From JBCDCY01 sp039180875 (lineage in GTDB: Bacteria > Pseudomonadota > Alphaproteobacteria > Rhodobacterales > Rhodobacteraceae), in assembly GCA_039180875.1 (NCBI GenBank), contig JBCDCY010000007.1, positions 62,001 to 126,000 of the forward strand: a stretch of 64,000 nucleotides of DNA. The letters run 5' to 3'. The notes under the pieces are model-generated. The model was not told the DNA's origin. It ran no database searches and worked only from the letters and a program-made list of their open reading frames with translations. A program made the translations under genes and the position numbers. Positions 1 through 9,281 of this stretch are shown here, in pieces. How positions within the stretch are numbered: position 1 is the stretch's first letter; each line of letters starts with the position of its first letter.

Positions 1-1905
1 CAGCCGGTTCGCGGCGGCCGACGGGGTCTCTCCCGCAGCGACGCGCAAACCGTCCCAGCGCCAGAGATCGCCCTCGCGGCTCACCAGGCGCTGGCCGGGG
101 CGGAGCTGGGCTTGCAGCCGCGCGCCGTCCTCCCGCGTCACCACGCCGATGGCCGCGAGGCGGGGGCCAAGCTCCCCTGGCGCGCTCGTTTGAGCAGTGA
201 GCGGAGTCGCGTCCGCCGGCAGATCACCGGGCGCCTCGGCGGAGGCATGGCCGGTCCAGCCCGTCGCCGCCGCTGGGTCTGAACGGGGCAGGCTCAGGTC
301 ATCGCCGAAAGCCGCGGCAAGGGCCGCCTCATAGCCCGGCGCGACAGCTACGGCGTCGAGGATCTGCGCCCGTGCGCCCGCCTCCACCGGTTGGGCCAGC
401 AGGTCATGGAGCGCCTTTGTCTCCGCCTCCAAGGCGCGGAGGGCACCGTCGGTGCTGGCGCGGCGGGCGCGGGCCTCGGCCTCCATCGCTTGCTGCGCGG
501 CCCGCTCGGCCTCCGCCGCAGTGAGCGCCGCCTCGGCGGTGGTCGCAGCGCTGTGGGCGGCATCGAGCGCCTGGCCCGCCGCCTCCCGCGCTTGCGCCGC
601 CTCGGCCTTCTCCGCCGTCAGGCTGTGCTGGCGCCCTTCGTCCTCCTCCAGCGTGGCGCGGAGGGCGTTGGCGGTCTTCGCCGCCTCCTCCCGCTGGCGG
701 GCAACCTCCTGGTGCTGGGCGGCGAGTTGGGCGGCCTCAGCGGTCAGGGCATCGAGATGCTCTTCGGCGGCGAGCAGCGTCGTCGAGGTCTCATGCGCAG
801 CCTGTTCGGCCTCGGCAAGCGACGCGTCCTGACCCTCCGACGCCTCTTCGAGTTGGGCGATCTCCCAGGTCAGGCGGGCGATCATCTCTTCGGCGTCGTG
901 GCCCAGGTCGCCTTCCCGGGCGAGATCGGCCTGGTCGGAGGCGAGGCGCGTGGCCAGATCCTCGATCGCGGCGCGGGCCCGGGCCTCCTCCCGATCTAGG
1001 CCGTCGCGCTCCACCTGCAGGCGCTGGCGGACGGCGCCGGCGATGGCGTCCTCCTCGCGAAGTGGCGGCACCGCCTCCTCCCGCTCGGTGCGGTGGCGGC
1101 TGGCAGCACTTGCGGCGGCTTCGGCCTCGGCCACCCGGGCGAGCGCCGCGGCCAGGTGCTGCTCGGCTTCCAATCGCGCCGCATCGGCCTCCTGCCATTG
1201 GCGGTAGAGCAGCATGCCCTCGAACCGCAGCAGATCCTCGGTGATCGTGCGGTAGCGCGCTGCCTGGCGGGCCTGTTTGCCGAGGCTGGCGAGCTGACCC
1301 TCCATCGCCTCGAGCACATCCTCGATCCGCGCCAGATTGGTCTCCGTCGCCTTCAGCTTCAGCTCGGCGTCGTGGCGGCGCTGGTAGAGGCCAGAGATGC
1401 CCGCCGCCTCCTCCAACACCCGCCGCCGCGCCTTGGGCTTGGCGTTGATCAGCTCGGAGATCTGGCCCTGCCGGACCAGCGCCGGAGAGTGCGCGCCGGT
1501 CGAGGCATCGGCGAACAGCATCTGCACGTCGCGCGCGCGCGCATCCTTGCCGTTGGTCTTGTAGGCCGAGCCGGCGTCGCGGGTGATCCGCCGGACGATG
1601 TCAAGCTTGCGCTCCCCGGCGAAGATCGCCGGGGGCAGCGTGTCGCCGGCCTCGACCGAGATCATCACCTCGGCGAAATGCCGGGCCGGACGGGCGGCCG
1701 CGCCGGCGAAGATCACATCCTCCATCCCCGCGCCGCGCATCGCCGTCGGCCGGCTTTCGCCCATCACCCAGCGCAGCGCCTCCAGCAAGTTGGACTTGCC
1801 GCAGCCGTTCGGCCCGACGACGCCGGTGAGGCCCGGCGCGATCTGCAGCTCGGTCGGGTCGACGAAGCTCTTGAACCCGACGAGGCGGAGTTTGCTGAAC
1901 TGCAT
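1..1905 (-). CDS. smc: Chromosome segregation ATPase Smc, N-terminal part (runs off left edge)
   Basis: Smc dimers organise and condense the chromosome with ScpA and ScpB. The protein starts MQFSKLRLVGFKSFVDPTEL and shows the Walker A loop GPNGCGKSN near residue 33, then a long stretch rich in Ala, Arg, Glu and Gln that reads as the first coiled coil. The last residues before the window edge, around LVSREGDLWRWDG, match the region next to the hinge in alphaproteobacterial Smc. About 635 residues are present; the second coiled coil and the C-terminal head with Walker B lie outside. The start is the first ATG of the conserved N-terminus. queG lies 118 bp upstream on the same strand. The identification is secure. 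Confidence 0.95.
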   Translation of the reverse strand, partial: MQFSKLRLVGFKSFVDPTELQIAPGLTGVVGPNGCGKSNLLEALRWVMGESRPTAMRGAGMEDVIFAGAAARPARHFAEVMISVEAGDTLPPAIFAGERKLDIVRRITRDAGSAYKTNGKDARARDVQMLFADASTGAHSPALVRQGQISELINAKPKARRRVLEEAAGISGLYQRRHDAELKLKATETNLARIEDVLEAMEGQLASLGKQARQAARYRTITEDLLRFEGMLLYRQWQEADAARLEAEQHLAAALARVAEAEAAASAASRHRTEREEAVPPLREEDAIAGAVRQRLQVERDGLDREEARARAAIEDLATRLASDQADLAREGDLGHDAEEMIARLTWEIAQLEEASEGQDASLAEAEQAAHETSTTLLAAEEHLDALTAEAAQLAAQHQEVARQREEAAKTANALRATLEEDEGRQHSLTAEKAEAAQAREAAGQALDAAHSAATTAEAALTAAEAERAAQQAMEAEARARRASTDGALRALEAETKALHDLLAQPVEAGARAQILDAVAVAPGYEAALAAAFGDDLSLPRSDPAAATGWTGHASAEAPGDLPADATPLTAQTSAPGELGPRLAAIGVVTREDGARLQAQLRPGQRLVSREGDLWRWDGLRVAAGETPSAAANRL

Positions 1906-2023
1906 GCGCGGCGCGGCCTGTGCGATTCCCCGGGCGCAGAGTCCCGCCGGCAGGGGGGTCCTGTCAACTCAGGAACCCACGATTTGGCGGCGAATGGCGC
2001 GAAATGCGCAAGATCTGGTGCGA

Positions 2024-3085
2024 CTAGGCGGCCTCGTCGAGGGCGGCCAGGGCCCATGCGGCCGCGTCCCGCACCACCGGATCGGGATGCTCGCGCTGCG
2101 CCTCGGCCGCCGGGCGGAGGCCCGGATCGCCGGAATTGCCGATGGCGTAGAGCACGTTGCGGAGGAACCGGTTCACGCCGATGCGCTTGATCGGCGTGCC
2201 GGCGAAGAGCGTGCGAAAGCTCGCGTCGTCGAGGGCCGCAAGCTCGGCCAGCGGCGGCGCCTCGAGGTCGGTGCGGGCGCCATAGCGCGCCTCCCGCCCG
2301 GTTTCGGCGAACTTGTTCCAGGGACAGGCCGCCAGGCAATCGTCGCAGCCGTAGATCCGATTCCCGAGAAGCGGGCGCAGATCCGGCGCGACCGGGCCCT
2401 TATGCTCGATCGTGAGATAGCTGATGCAGCGCCTGGCATCGAGCTGGAAGGGCGCCGGGAAAGCATCGGTCGGACAGACGTCGAGGCAACGGGTGCAGCT
2501 GCCGCAATGCTCCCGTTCCGCTGTGTCTGGGGGCAGCTCGACCGTTGTGAAGATCGCGCCGAGGAAGACCCAGTTGCCGTAGGCGCGGCTGAGCAGGTTG
2601 GTGTGCTTGCCCTGCCAGCCGAGCCCGGCGGCCTGGGCGAGCGGTTTCTCCATCACCGGGGCGGTGTCGACGAAGACCTTGATCTCCGCCCCCGGCTCCA
2701 CCTCGGCCAACAGCCAGCGGCCGAGCCGCTTCAGCCGCTTCTTGACGATGTCGTGGTAATCGCGCCCGCGGGCGTAGACGGAGATCGTGCCCCGATCCTT
2801 GAGCGCCAGGGGCGCGGTCGGGTCGGCGTCCGGCGTGTAGGCATCGGCCAGCATGATGACCGAGCGCGCCGCGGGCCACAGCGCCGTCGGATCGCCCCGC
2901 CAGGCCATCCGCTCCATCATCCAGGTCATATCGCCGTGGCGCCCCTCCCCTACAAAGCGGGCGAGCGCGTCGGCCGCCCCCGGGATGGCGTCCGGCCGAC
3001 AGATGCCGGCGGCGGCGAAACCGATCGCCTTTGCCTCCGCCTTCACCCGATCGGCGAGGCTTGGGGGTGGGCTGCCGTCCGGCAT
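2024..3085 (-). CDS. queG: Epoxyqueuosine reductase QueG
   Basis: QueG performs the last step of queuosine synthesis in tRNA, reducing epoxyqueuosine with a cobalamin and two 4Fe-4S clusters in the cytoplasm. The 353-residue product has both ferredoxin-type cysteine sets, CGSCTRCLDVCP and CDDCLAACPWNK, and the early family motif GDMTWM. It ends in a HEAT-like segment (DPVVRDAAAWALAALDE). An in-frame extension upstream is open, but the ATG chosen here fits the family N-terminus (SLADRVKAEAKAIGF) and overlaps the stop of the glutathione transferase gene by one base (TGATG), so the two are probably translationally coupled. Length is normal for the family. Confidence 0.93.
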   Translation of the reverse strand: MPDGSPPPSLADRVKAEAKAIGFAAAGICRPDAIPGAADALARFVGEGRHGDMTWMMERMAWRGDPTALWPAARSVIMLADAYTPDADPTAPLALKDRGTISVYARGRDYHDIVKKRLKRLGRWLLAEVEPGAEIKVFVDTAPVMEKPLAQAAGLGWQGKHTNLLSRAYGNWVFLGAIFTTVELPPDTAEREHCGSCTRCLDVCPTDAFPAPFQLDARRCISYLTIEHKGPVAPDLRPLLGNRIYGCDDCLAACPWNKFAETGREARYGARTDLEAPPLAELAALDDASFRTLFAGTPIKRIGVNRFLRNVLYAIGNSGDPGLRPAAEAQREHPDPVVRDAAAWALAALDEAA

Positions 3086-3750
3086 CAGAAATCCAGATCG
3101 GCGTAGTGCGCCGGCGCGGTAAAGCCCGAAAGGTGATCGGCGAGGAGCGAGCGGAAGGCCGGGCGCGACTTCAGCCGGGCATACCAGTCCTTCATCGACG
3201 GGCTCCGCTCCCAATCCACGTCGTTGATATAGTCGAGCGCGCTCAGATGGGCCGCGGCGGCGAAATCGGCGATGGTCAGCACCTCGCCCGCCAGCCAGCG
3301 CCGCTCATCGACCAGCCAGCCGAGATAGTCGATGTGGAACTTGATGTTGCGCAGGCCCGCCTTGATCTTGGCACTGTCGGGATAGCCCGATTTCATCAGC
3401 TTCCGGTTCACCCGCTCATAGAGCAGGTTCGACGTCACCTCCCGATGGAACTTGTCGTCGAACCAGGCGACGAGGCGCCGTGCCTCCGCCCGTTCCGCCG
3501 GCTTCTGCGGCAGGAGGGGGGGATCGGGGCGCGTCTCCTCCAGATACTCGAAGATCGCATCGCTGTCGGAGAGCGCGATGCCGTCGATCTGCAGCACCGG
3601 CACCTGGGCGGCGGGGTTGAGGACCAGGAAGTCCATCCGCTCCTCCCACGGCTTCTCCTCGATCAGCTCCACCTCGAGCCGCTTCTCCGACAAGACCAGA
3701 CGCGTCTTGCGGCAGAATGGGGAGAGGGGCTGGTGGAACAATCGGCGCAT
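3085..3750 (-). CDS. Glutathione S-transferase family protein
   Basis: A soluble 221-residue protein with the thioredoxin-fold N-terminal GST domain. The start MRRLFHQPLSPFCRKTRLVL and the cis-proline segment NPAAQVPVL followed by SDSDAIFEYLEE are the usual glutathione-binding landmarks. The C-terminal half is the all-helical GST domain (ADFAAAAHLSALDYINDVDW). The substrate cannot be predicted. It does not look like the zeta-class maleylacetoacetate isomerase that would complete the hmgA-fahA pathway about 36 kb away, because the SSxSxRVRIAL signature is missing. It precedes queG with a one-base overlap. The start is the ATG at the beginning of the conserved domain; the open frame extends much further upstream opposite the neighbouring gene. 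Confidence 0.88.
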   Translation of the reverse strand: MRRLFHQPLSPFCRKTRLVLSEKRLEVELIEEKPWEERMDFLVLNPAAQVPVLQIDGIALSDSDAIFEYLEETRPDPPLLPQKPAERAEARRLVAWFDDKFHREVTSNLLYERVNRKLMKSGYPDSAKIKAGLRNIKFHIDYLGWLVDERRWLAGEVLTIADFAAAAHLSALDYINDVDWERSPSMKDWYARLKSRPAFRSLLADHLSGFTAPAHYADLDF

Positions 3751-3915
3751 CGCGCGACGCCTCCAAAGGCAGCGGCGTGGGTTGATCCGCCTAACTGCCC
3801 GGGCGATCGCGCCATTGCAAGGGCGGGCCCGAATAGGGACGACACGCCAGAGTTGTGCTAGGCTCCGACCCGGCCCGCGCGAAGCCGCACAAAAACAGTC
3901 GACTGGGAGAGAAAC

Positions 3916-5709
3916 ATGGATGTCGCGACGCCGACGGGAATGGTGGCGACCTGGCTCAGCCGGTTCGCCGAAGCGCTGGAGGAGCGCGAACAGGAGAAGC
4001 TGAAGGGCCTGTTCGCCACCGATTGCTACTGGCGCGACCTGATCTCCTTTACCTGGAACATCAAGACGATGGAGGGGCGGGAGGCGATCAGCGAGATGGC
4101 GGCCGCGACCCTGCATCACGTCAACCCGAGGGGCTTCGTGCTCGACGGCGAGGCGATGGACGCCGACGGCATCACCGAGGGCTGGTTCAGCTTCGAGACC
4201 GACGCCTTCCGCGGCCGCGGCCATGTGCGCCTGAACGACGAGGGCTGCTGGACGATCCTGACCACGGCCCAGGAGCTGAAGGGCCACGAGGAGCCCCGCG
4301 CCCCGCACCGCGAGCCGGGCGTCGTGCACGGCGCCTTCCGGGAGCGCGAGACCTACGGCGAGGCCCGGGCGCGAGAGATGGCGGAGCTCGGCACCACCCG
4401 GCAGCCCTACGTCGTCATCATCGGCGGCGGCCAGGGCGGCATCGCCCTCGGCGCCCGGCTGCGGCGGCTGAACGTGCCCACCATCATCCTCGAGAAGAAC
4501 GAGCGGGCGGGCGACAGCTGGCGCAAGCGCTACAAGTCGCTCTGCCTGCACGACCCGGTCTGGTACGACCACCTGCCCTATCTGCCCTTCCCCGACCATT
4601 GGCCGGTGTTCTCGCCCAAGGACAAGATCGGCGACTGGCTGGAGAGCTACACCAAGGTGATGGAGCTCACCTACTGGACCAAGTCGACGGCGGAGCAGGC
4701 GAGCTACGACCCGGCGGCCAAGGAATGGACCATCCGGGTCAACCGCGACGGCGAAGAGGTCGTGCTGAAGCCCAAGCAGCTGGTGCTGGCCACCGGCATG
4801 TCGGGGGTGCCGAACATGCCGGACTTGCCGGGGCGGGAGCGGTTCCAGGGCGAGGTGCAGCACTCCTCTCAACACCCCGGGCCGGACGCCTATGCCGGCA
4901 AGAAGGTGGTGGTGGTCGGCTCCAACAACTCCTCCCACGACATCTGCGCCGCCCTTTGGGAGGCCGGCGTCGACGTCACCATGGTGCAGCGCTCCTCCAC
5001 CCATATCGTGAAGTCGGAGACGCTGCTCGATCTCACCCTCGGCGCCCTCTATTCCGAGGAGGCGGTGGCGAACGGCATCACCACCGACACGGCCGATCTG
5101 ATCTTCGCCTCGATCCCCTATGCCGTGCTGCCGGCGATCCAGAAGCCGCAATGCGACGAGACACGGCGGCGCGATGCGGACTTCTATGCGCGGCTGGAGA
5201 AGGCGGGCTTCCAGCTCGACTTCGGGGCGGACGATACTGGGCTGTTCCTAAAATACCTCCGCCGCGGCTCGGGCTACTACATCGACGTGGGCGCCTCCGA
5301 GCTGGTGGCCGATGGCGAGATCAAGCTCGCCCACGGCCAGGCGACGGAGTTCACCGAGACCGGCCTAAAGCTCGCGGACGGCACGGAGCTGCCGGCCGAT
5401 CTGGTGATCTTCGCCACCGGCTACGGCTCGATGAACGGCTGGGCGGCGGCGCTGATCAACCAGGAGGTGGCGGACAAGGTCGGCAAGGTCTGGGGCCTCG
5501 GCTCCAACACGCCCAAGGACCCGGGCCCGTGGGAGGGGGAGCTCCGCAACATGTGGAAGCCCACCCAGCAGGAGGCGCTCTGGTTCCACGGCGGCAACCT
5601 GCACCAGTCGCGCCACTACTCCCAGTTCCTGGCCCTGCAACTCAAGGCCCGCGAGGTCGGGCTCGACACCCCGGTCTACGGTCTGCAGGAGGTGCATCAC
5701 AAGGCCTGA
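3916..5709 (+). CDS. FAD/NAD(P)-binding monooxygenase with N-terminal NTF2-like domain
   Basis: A 597-residue flavoprotein likely to oxygenate or reduce a small organic substrate using NAD(P)H. Residues about 8-125 look like a SnoaL/NTF2-type cone domain. The FAD Rossmann motif VVIIGGGQGG is at about 167-175, and a second dinucleotide motif, VVVVGSNNSSHD, is at about 331-342. The segment ATGYGSMNGW near the C-terminus is the usual ATG motif of group B flavin monooxygenases. The second motif has Ser-Asn-Asn in place of the expected Gly-x-Gly, which is common in this subfamily. The start ATG has a GGGAGAG ribosome site. It is divergent from the GST gene. The actual substrate is unknown. Confidence 0.85.
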   Translation: MDVATPTGMVATWLSRFAEALEEREQEKLKGLFATDCYWRDLISFTWNIKTMEGREAISEMAAATLHHVNPRGFVLDGEAMDADGITEGWFSFETDAFRGRGHVRLNDEGCWTILTTAQELKGHEEPRAPHREPGVVHGAFRERETYGEARAREMAELGTTRQPYVVIIGGGQGGIALGARLRRLNVPTIILEKNERAGDSWRKRYKSLCLHDPVWYDHLPYLPFPDHWPVFSPKDKIGDWLESYTKVMELTYWTKSTAEQASYDPAAKEWTIRVNRDGEEVVLKPKQLVLATGMSGVPNMPDLPGRERFQGEVQHSSQHPGPDAYAGKKVVVVGSNNSSHDICAALWEAGVDVTMVQRSSTHIVKSETLLDLTLGALYSEEAVANGITTDTADLIFASIPYAVLPAIQKPQCDETRRRDADFYARLEKAGFQLDFGADDTGLFLKYLRRGSGYYIDVGASELVADGEIKLAHGQATEFTETGLKLADGTELPADLVIFATGYGSMNGWAAALINQEVADKVGKVWGLGSNTPKDPGPWEGELRNMWKPTQQEALWFHGGNLHQSRHYSQFLALQLKAREVGLDTPVYGLQEVHHKA

Positions 5710-5817
5710 GGCTGGCCTTGCCGGGGCGTGCAACTTGACAGCGGCGGCGCCTGATCGGACGGTGGCGGCAGGCGCCGATAGAGCGCTCTCGACTGCGTCC
5801 AACAGGGAGAACGCTCG

Positions 5818-6834
5818 ATGATCGCGCGTATGACACGGCGGCAGATCCTCGCCACCCTTGCCGCCACCACGGCGGCCAACAGCCTTGGCGCCCCGGCCCG
5901 GGCCAGCACGCCGGTCAATATCGGCGCGCTCCGCTTCACCAGCCATGCGGCGAGCTTTGTGGCGTTCGAGCGTGGCTATTTCGCCGATGCCGGCCTGGAT
6001 GTGGAGTTCACCTTCTTCCAGGCCGCCCAGCCGATGGCCGTCGCCATCGCCTCGGGCGATGTCGATTTCGGCGTGACGGCAGTGACCGGCGGGCTGATCA
6101 ACCTGGCAGCCCAGGGGGCGGCCCGGGTGGTCGGCGGCGCCTTGACCGAAGAGCCGGGGATCGACGGGCAGATGATCCTGGCGTCCGCCGCCGCCCATGC
6201 CGATGGCCTGACCTCGCCCGCGGCGCTTGACGGGCGGAGCTTTGGTGTGACGACGCCCGGCTCCTCCTTCCACTACATGGGCTCCGAGATCGCTGCTGCT
6301 GAGGGGGCGGAGCTGACCTTCCGGCCGTTGCAGAAAGTGCCGGCGGTGATAGGGGCGCTGAAATCGGGTCAGATCGACGCCTGGACCATCGTGCCCCATA
6401 TCGGCAAGGCGCTCGCAGCCGGGGACGAGGTGCACCATATCGGCTGGGTGGCCGACTATCTGCCCGACTATCAGGTGACGACGGTCTTCACCTCGGCCGA
6501 CAACGCGGCGAACGAACGGTCGAAGACCGAGGCGTTCCTCGCCGCCTTCTCCCGCGGGGCGGCGGACTTCAACGCGGCCCTCGTCGACAACACGGCCGGC
6601 GAGGACGCGGCGGAGGAAATGATCCGCCTGATCCACAAGTACGTCTACACCGATCGGGAGTACGAGCGGGCCGCACCCGCCATCCGCAACGGTGCCATGC
6701 GGATCAGTGCCGAGGCGGCGCTCAACATGACGTCGGTCGGGCGCCAGCTCTCCTGGTTCCAGGCGGAAGGGCTGATCGACCCTGAGATCGCGCTCGGGAC
6801 GCTGGTCGACGACAGCTACGTGGCGACGAGCTGA
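5818..6834 (+). CDS. ABC transporter solute-binding protein, SsuA/NMT1-like
   Basis: A 338-residue periplasmic binding protein of the nitrate/sulfonate/taurine (NMT1/SsuA) type. The N-terminus MTRRQILATLAATTA with a following Ala-rich stretch to GAPARAS reads as a twin-arginine export signal. The mature part begins VNIGALRFTSHAASFVAFERGYF, typical of ligand binders that capture a small sulfonate, pyrimidine-like or amine ligand. No ATPase or permease gene is adjacent, so it is either an orphan component or shared with a distant transporter. The start has an AGGGAGAA ribosome site. A second ATG four codons later (MTRR) is also possible. The ligand is unknown. Confidence 0.82.
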   Translation: MIARMTRRQILATLAATTAANSLGAPARASTPVNIGALRFTSHAASFVAFERGYFADAGLDVEFTFFQAAQPMAVAIASGDVDFGVTAVTGGLINLAAQGAARVVGGALTEEPGIDGQMILASAAAHADGLTSPAALDGRSFGVTTPGSSFHYMGSEIAAAEGAELTFRPLQKVPAVIGALKSGQIDAWTIVPHIGKALAAGDEVHHIGWVADYLPDYQVTTVFTSADNAANERSKTEAFLAAFSRGAADFNAALVDNTAGEDAAEEMIRLIHKYVYTDREYERAAPAIRNGAMRISAEAALNMTSVGRQLSWFQAEGLIDPEIALGTLVDDSYVATS

Positions 6835-6885
6835 CCTTTCGACGTCCGGGTTGGGGCGGGGTGTGGCGCCTTTTGCTGAGAGGCG

Positions 6886-6911
6886 GTTCAGGGGCGGGTC
6901 TGCCCCTGAAC
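6886..6911. terminator. Perfect 10-bp stem-loop, possible terminator
   Basis: GTTCAGGGGC and GCCCCTGAAC form a perfect 10-bp stem around a 6-nt loop, 51 bp after the solute-binding gene. No T-run follows on either strand, so it is at best a weak intrinsic terminator or an mRNA 3'-end stabiliser. Confidence 0.5.
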
Positions 6912-7017
6912 GCGCCTGATCGAGCGTTCGGCCACGTTGGGGGAGCATCAAGGGCAAGCCGCGCCGGTGGCGCGGTCGCTGGTGCGACCCTTGACCCTCC
7001 GCCAACGTGACCAATGG

Positions 7018-7422
7018 GTGGGTGTCTTGCGGCTTGGCTGTGTGACGATCCTTGTGCCGGACTATGCGGCGGGGCTGTCCTTCTACCGCGATATCCTGGG
7101 CTTCGATCTGGTCGAAGACAGCGATCTCGGCGGGGGTAAGCGATGGGTCGTCTTGGCGTCGGCCCATGGTGGAGCCCGCGTGCTGCTCGCACGGGCGGTG
7201 ACGGAAGAGCAGCGGGCAAGCATCGGGCGGCAAGCGGGGGGGCGGGTGGGCTTCTTCCTCGAGAGCACTGACTTCGCCGCCGATCATCGGCGGCTGGAGG
7301 CAGCGGGCGTGCCCTTCGAGGGGCCGCCGCGGGTTGAGGCCTATGGGCACGTCGCGGTCTTTCGCGACCCGTTCGGCAACCGTTGGGATCTGCTCGGACC
7401 GGCCCACGGCGCGGATCGCTGA
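7018..7422 (+). CDS. VOC (glyoxalase/bleomycin resistance fold) protein
   Basis: A single-domain vicinal oxygen chelate protein of about 134 residues. The first beta-alpha unit is LGCVTILVPDYAAGLSFYRDILGF, and the end has YGHVAVFRDPFGNRWDLLGP; the segment GGRVGFFLESTDF lies between. Such proteins bind a metal and act as dioxygenases, isomerases or small-molecule sequesterers; the substrate is not predictable. The start is uncertain. No ATG is in frame near the conserved N-terminus; GTG at 7018 or TTG at 7027 are the best candidates, and a TTG further upstream would add 27 unconserved residues. It sits 43 bp before the GMC oxidoreductase on the same strand. Confidence 0.8.
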   Translation: MGVLRLGCVTILVPDYAAGLSFYRDILGFDLVEDSDLGGGKRWVVLASAHGGARVLLARAVTEEQRASIGRQAGGRVGFFLESTDFAADHRRLEAAGVPFEGPPRVEAYGHVAVFRDPFGNRWDLLGPAHGADR

Positions 7423-7465
7423 AGCGCCGCTTTCCTTGCCGCCCGGAACCGGCTAGGCGAGCGCT

Positions 7466-9127
7466 ATGGAGGCGGATTTCATCGTCGTCGGGGCCGGCTC
7501 GGCCGGCTGTGCACTGGCCGCACGGCTGAGCGAGGACGGCCGGCATTCGGTGCTGGTGGTGGAGGCCGGCGGCTCAGACCGCGGGCCGCTCATCCGCATG
7601 CCGGGGGCGCTCAGCTACCCGATGAACATGCCGCGCTACGACTGGGGATATTGGAGCGAGCCGGAGCCCCATCTCGGCGGACGCCGGCTGGCGGCACCCC
7701 GCGGAAGGGTCGTCGGCGGCTCCTCCTCCATCAACGGCATGGTCTATGTGCGCGGCCATGCCGGCGACTACGACCACTGGGCCGAAAGCGGCGCGACAGG
7801 CTGGGCTTGGGCCGACGTGGCGCCCTATTTCGACCGGATGGAGAGCTGGCGGCCGGGCGAGGAGATCGGCGATCCCACCTGGCGCGGCACCGACGGGCCG
7901 CTCCGTGTCAGCCGCGGGCGGCGGGATAATCCATTGTTCGACGCCTTCATCCAGGCCGGGATCGAAGCGGGGTTCGAGGCCACCCCGGACTATAACGGCG
8001 AGAAGCAGGAGGGCTTCGGCCCCATGGAGCAAACCGTCCGGGACGGGGAGCGCTGGTCGGCGGCCGACGCCTATCTCCGCCCGGCACTCCGACGGTCCGG
8101 CGTCGATCTGGTGCGGGGTCTGGCCAGCCGCGTCGTCATCGAGAACGGACGCGCGACCGGGGTCGAGGTGGGCCAGGGCAGCAAGCGCATGGTTCTTACG
8201 GCCCGGCGGGACGTGGTGCTCGCGACATCGGCCTTCAACACGCCGAAGCTCCTGATGCTCTCAGGGATTGGACCCGCGGCGCACCTGGCGGAGCACGGGG
8301 TGGCGGTGTTGGCGGACCGGCCCGGGGTCGGCCAGAACCTGATGGACCATCTCGAGATCTACATCCAACAGGCCTGCCGCCAGCCGATCACGCTCTACCG
8401 CTACTGGTCGCTCCTCGGCAAAGCCTATGTGGGCGCGCGCTGGCTGCTTATGCGGTCGGGACCGGGCGCCTCCAACCAGTTCGAGGCGGCGGCATTCGTA
8501 CGCTCCCGCGCCGGGGTGCGCTATCCCGACATCCAGTACCACTTCCTACCGATCGCGGTGCGCTACGACGGCCAGGCGGCGGCCGAGGGGCACGGCTTTC
8601 AGGCCCATGTCGGGCCGATGCGCTCCGCCTCCCGCGGGTCGGTGACGCTGCGCTCGGCCGAGCCCGAGGCGCCGCCGGTCATCCGCTTCAACTACATGAG
8701 CACGGCGGAGGATTGGACCGACTTTCGCCACTGCATCCGCCTGACGCGGGAGATCTTCGCCCAGCCCGCCTTCGCCCCCTATCGCGGGCGGGAGATCCAG
8801 CCGGGCGAGGCGGCGCAGGACGACGCGGCGCTCGACACCTTCATCCGGGAGAACGTCGAGAGCGCCTACCACCCCTGCGGCACCTGCCGGATGGGGCGGG
8901 CGGACGACCCGATGGCCGTGGTGGATCCCGAATGCCGGGTGATCGGCGTGGATGGCCTACGGGTCGCCGACAGCTCGATCTTTCCGCGCATCCCCAACGG
9001 CAATCTGAACGGCCCGTCGATCATGGTGGGGGAGAAGGCGTCGGACCATATCCTCGGCCGAACGCCGCTCCCCCGCGCAAACCGGCAGCCCTGGATCAAT
9101 CCGCGCTGGGAGGTCTCGGATCGGTAG
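7466..9127 (+). CDS. GMC-family oxidoreductase (choline/alcohol dehydrogenase type)
   Basis: A 553-residue FAD enzyme of the glucose-methanol-choline family that oxidises an alcohol to an aldehyde. The ADP-binding motif FIVVGAGSAGCALAARL is at residues 5-21. The first GMC signature (RGRVVGGSSSINGMVYVRG) is at about residues 77-95, and the second (ATSAFNTPKLLMLSGIGP) is near residue 255. The C-terminal segment HPCGTCRMG carries the catalytic His, followed by NGNLNGPSIMVGEKASD. This places it with BetA-like and alkanal/polyethylene glycol dehydrogenases. No betaine genes are adjacent, so choline is not supported as a substrate. Length is typical and the gene appears intact. Confidence 0.88.
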   Translation: MEADFIVVGAGSAGCALAARLSEDGRHSVLVVEAGGSDRGPLIRMPGALSYPMNMPRYDWGYWSEPEPHLGGRRLAAPRGRVVGGSSSINGMVYVRGHAGDYDHWAESGATGWAWADVAPYFDRMESWRPGEEIGDPTWRGTDGPLRVSRGRRDNPLFDAFIQAGIEAGFEATPDYNGEKQEGFGPMEQTVRDGERWSAADAYLRPALRRSGVDLVRGLASRVVIENGRATGVEVGQGSKRMVLTARRDVVLATSAFNTPKLLMLSGIGPAAHLAEHGVAVLADRPGVGQNLMDHLEIYIQQACRQPITLYRYWSLLGKAYVGARWLLMRSGPGASNQFEAAAFVRSRAGVRYPDIQYHFLPIAVRYDGQAAAEGHGFQAHVGPMRSASRGSVTLRSAEPEAPPVIRFNYMSTAEDWTDFRHCIRLTREIFAQPAFAPYRGREIQPGEAAQDDAALDTFIRENVESAYHPCGTCRMGRADDPMAVVDPECRVIGVDGLRVADSSIFPRIPNGNLNGPSIMVGEKASDHILGRTPLPRANRQPWINPRWEVSDR

Positions 9128-9155
9128 CGCGGACCCGCAGCAGGCCGGCGACCAG

Positions 9156-9266
9156 ATGCTTCCGGCAGGAATAACTTGCCCCAGAAAGAAGGCGGGCCCC
9201 TTTCGCATTGGCGAAAGTATCCCGGGGTGAATTGCTACCGAGGAGCAAGAGGGGCAGCGCCCCCTG
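9156..9266. repeat. Intergenic repeat, copy A, with small hairpins
   Basis: This non-coding stretch shares its layout with 39003-39110: ATGCYTCCGGC at the left, an AGAA-containing middle, then GTATC, a GGGGTGAATTGCT core, AGGAGCAA and a G-rich/C-rich terminal hairpin. In this copy TTTCGC/GCGAAA, TTGCT/AGCAA and GGGGC/GCCCC form three small stems. It lies between the convergent ends of the GMC and kdgK genes, as copy B lies between two convergent genes. Confidence 0.7.
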
Positions 9267-9281
9267 CGGCCTCAGCCACCC

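Noticed and set aside
3085..3750. The GST as maleylacetoacetate isomerase completing hmgA-fahA
   Set aside because: It lacks the zeta-class SSxSxRVRIAL motif and is about 36 kb from the pathway genes.
3751..5151. Long open frame on the minus strand extending the glutathione transferase gene upstream
   Set aside because: It lies opposite the flavoprotein gene, has no family features and reflects high-GC codon bias on the other strand.
5365..7407. A 680-codon open frame on the minus strand
   Set aside because: It is antisense to three recognised genes and its translation is Arg/Pro/Gly-rich with no motif.
7466..9127. GMC oxidoreductase as betA choline dehydrogenase
   Set aside because: No betB, betI or choline transporter nearby, and GMC substrate cannot be read from sequence.
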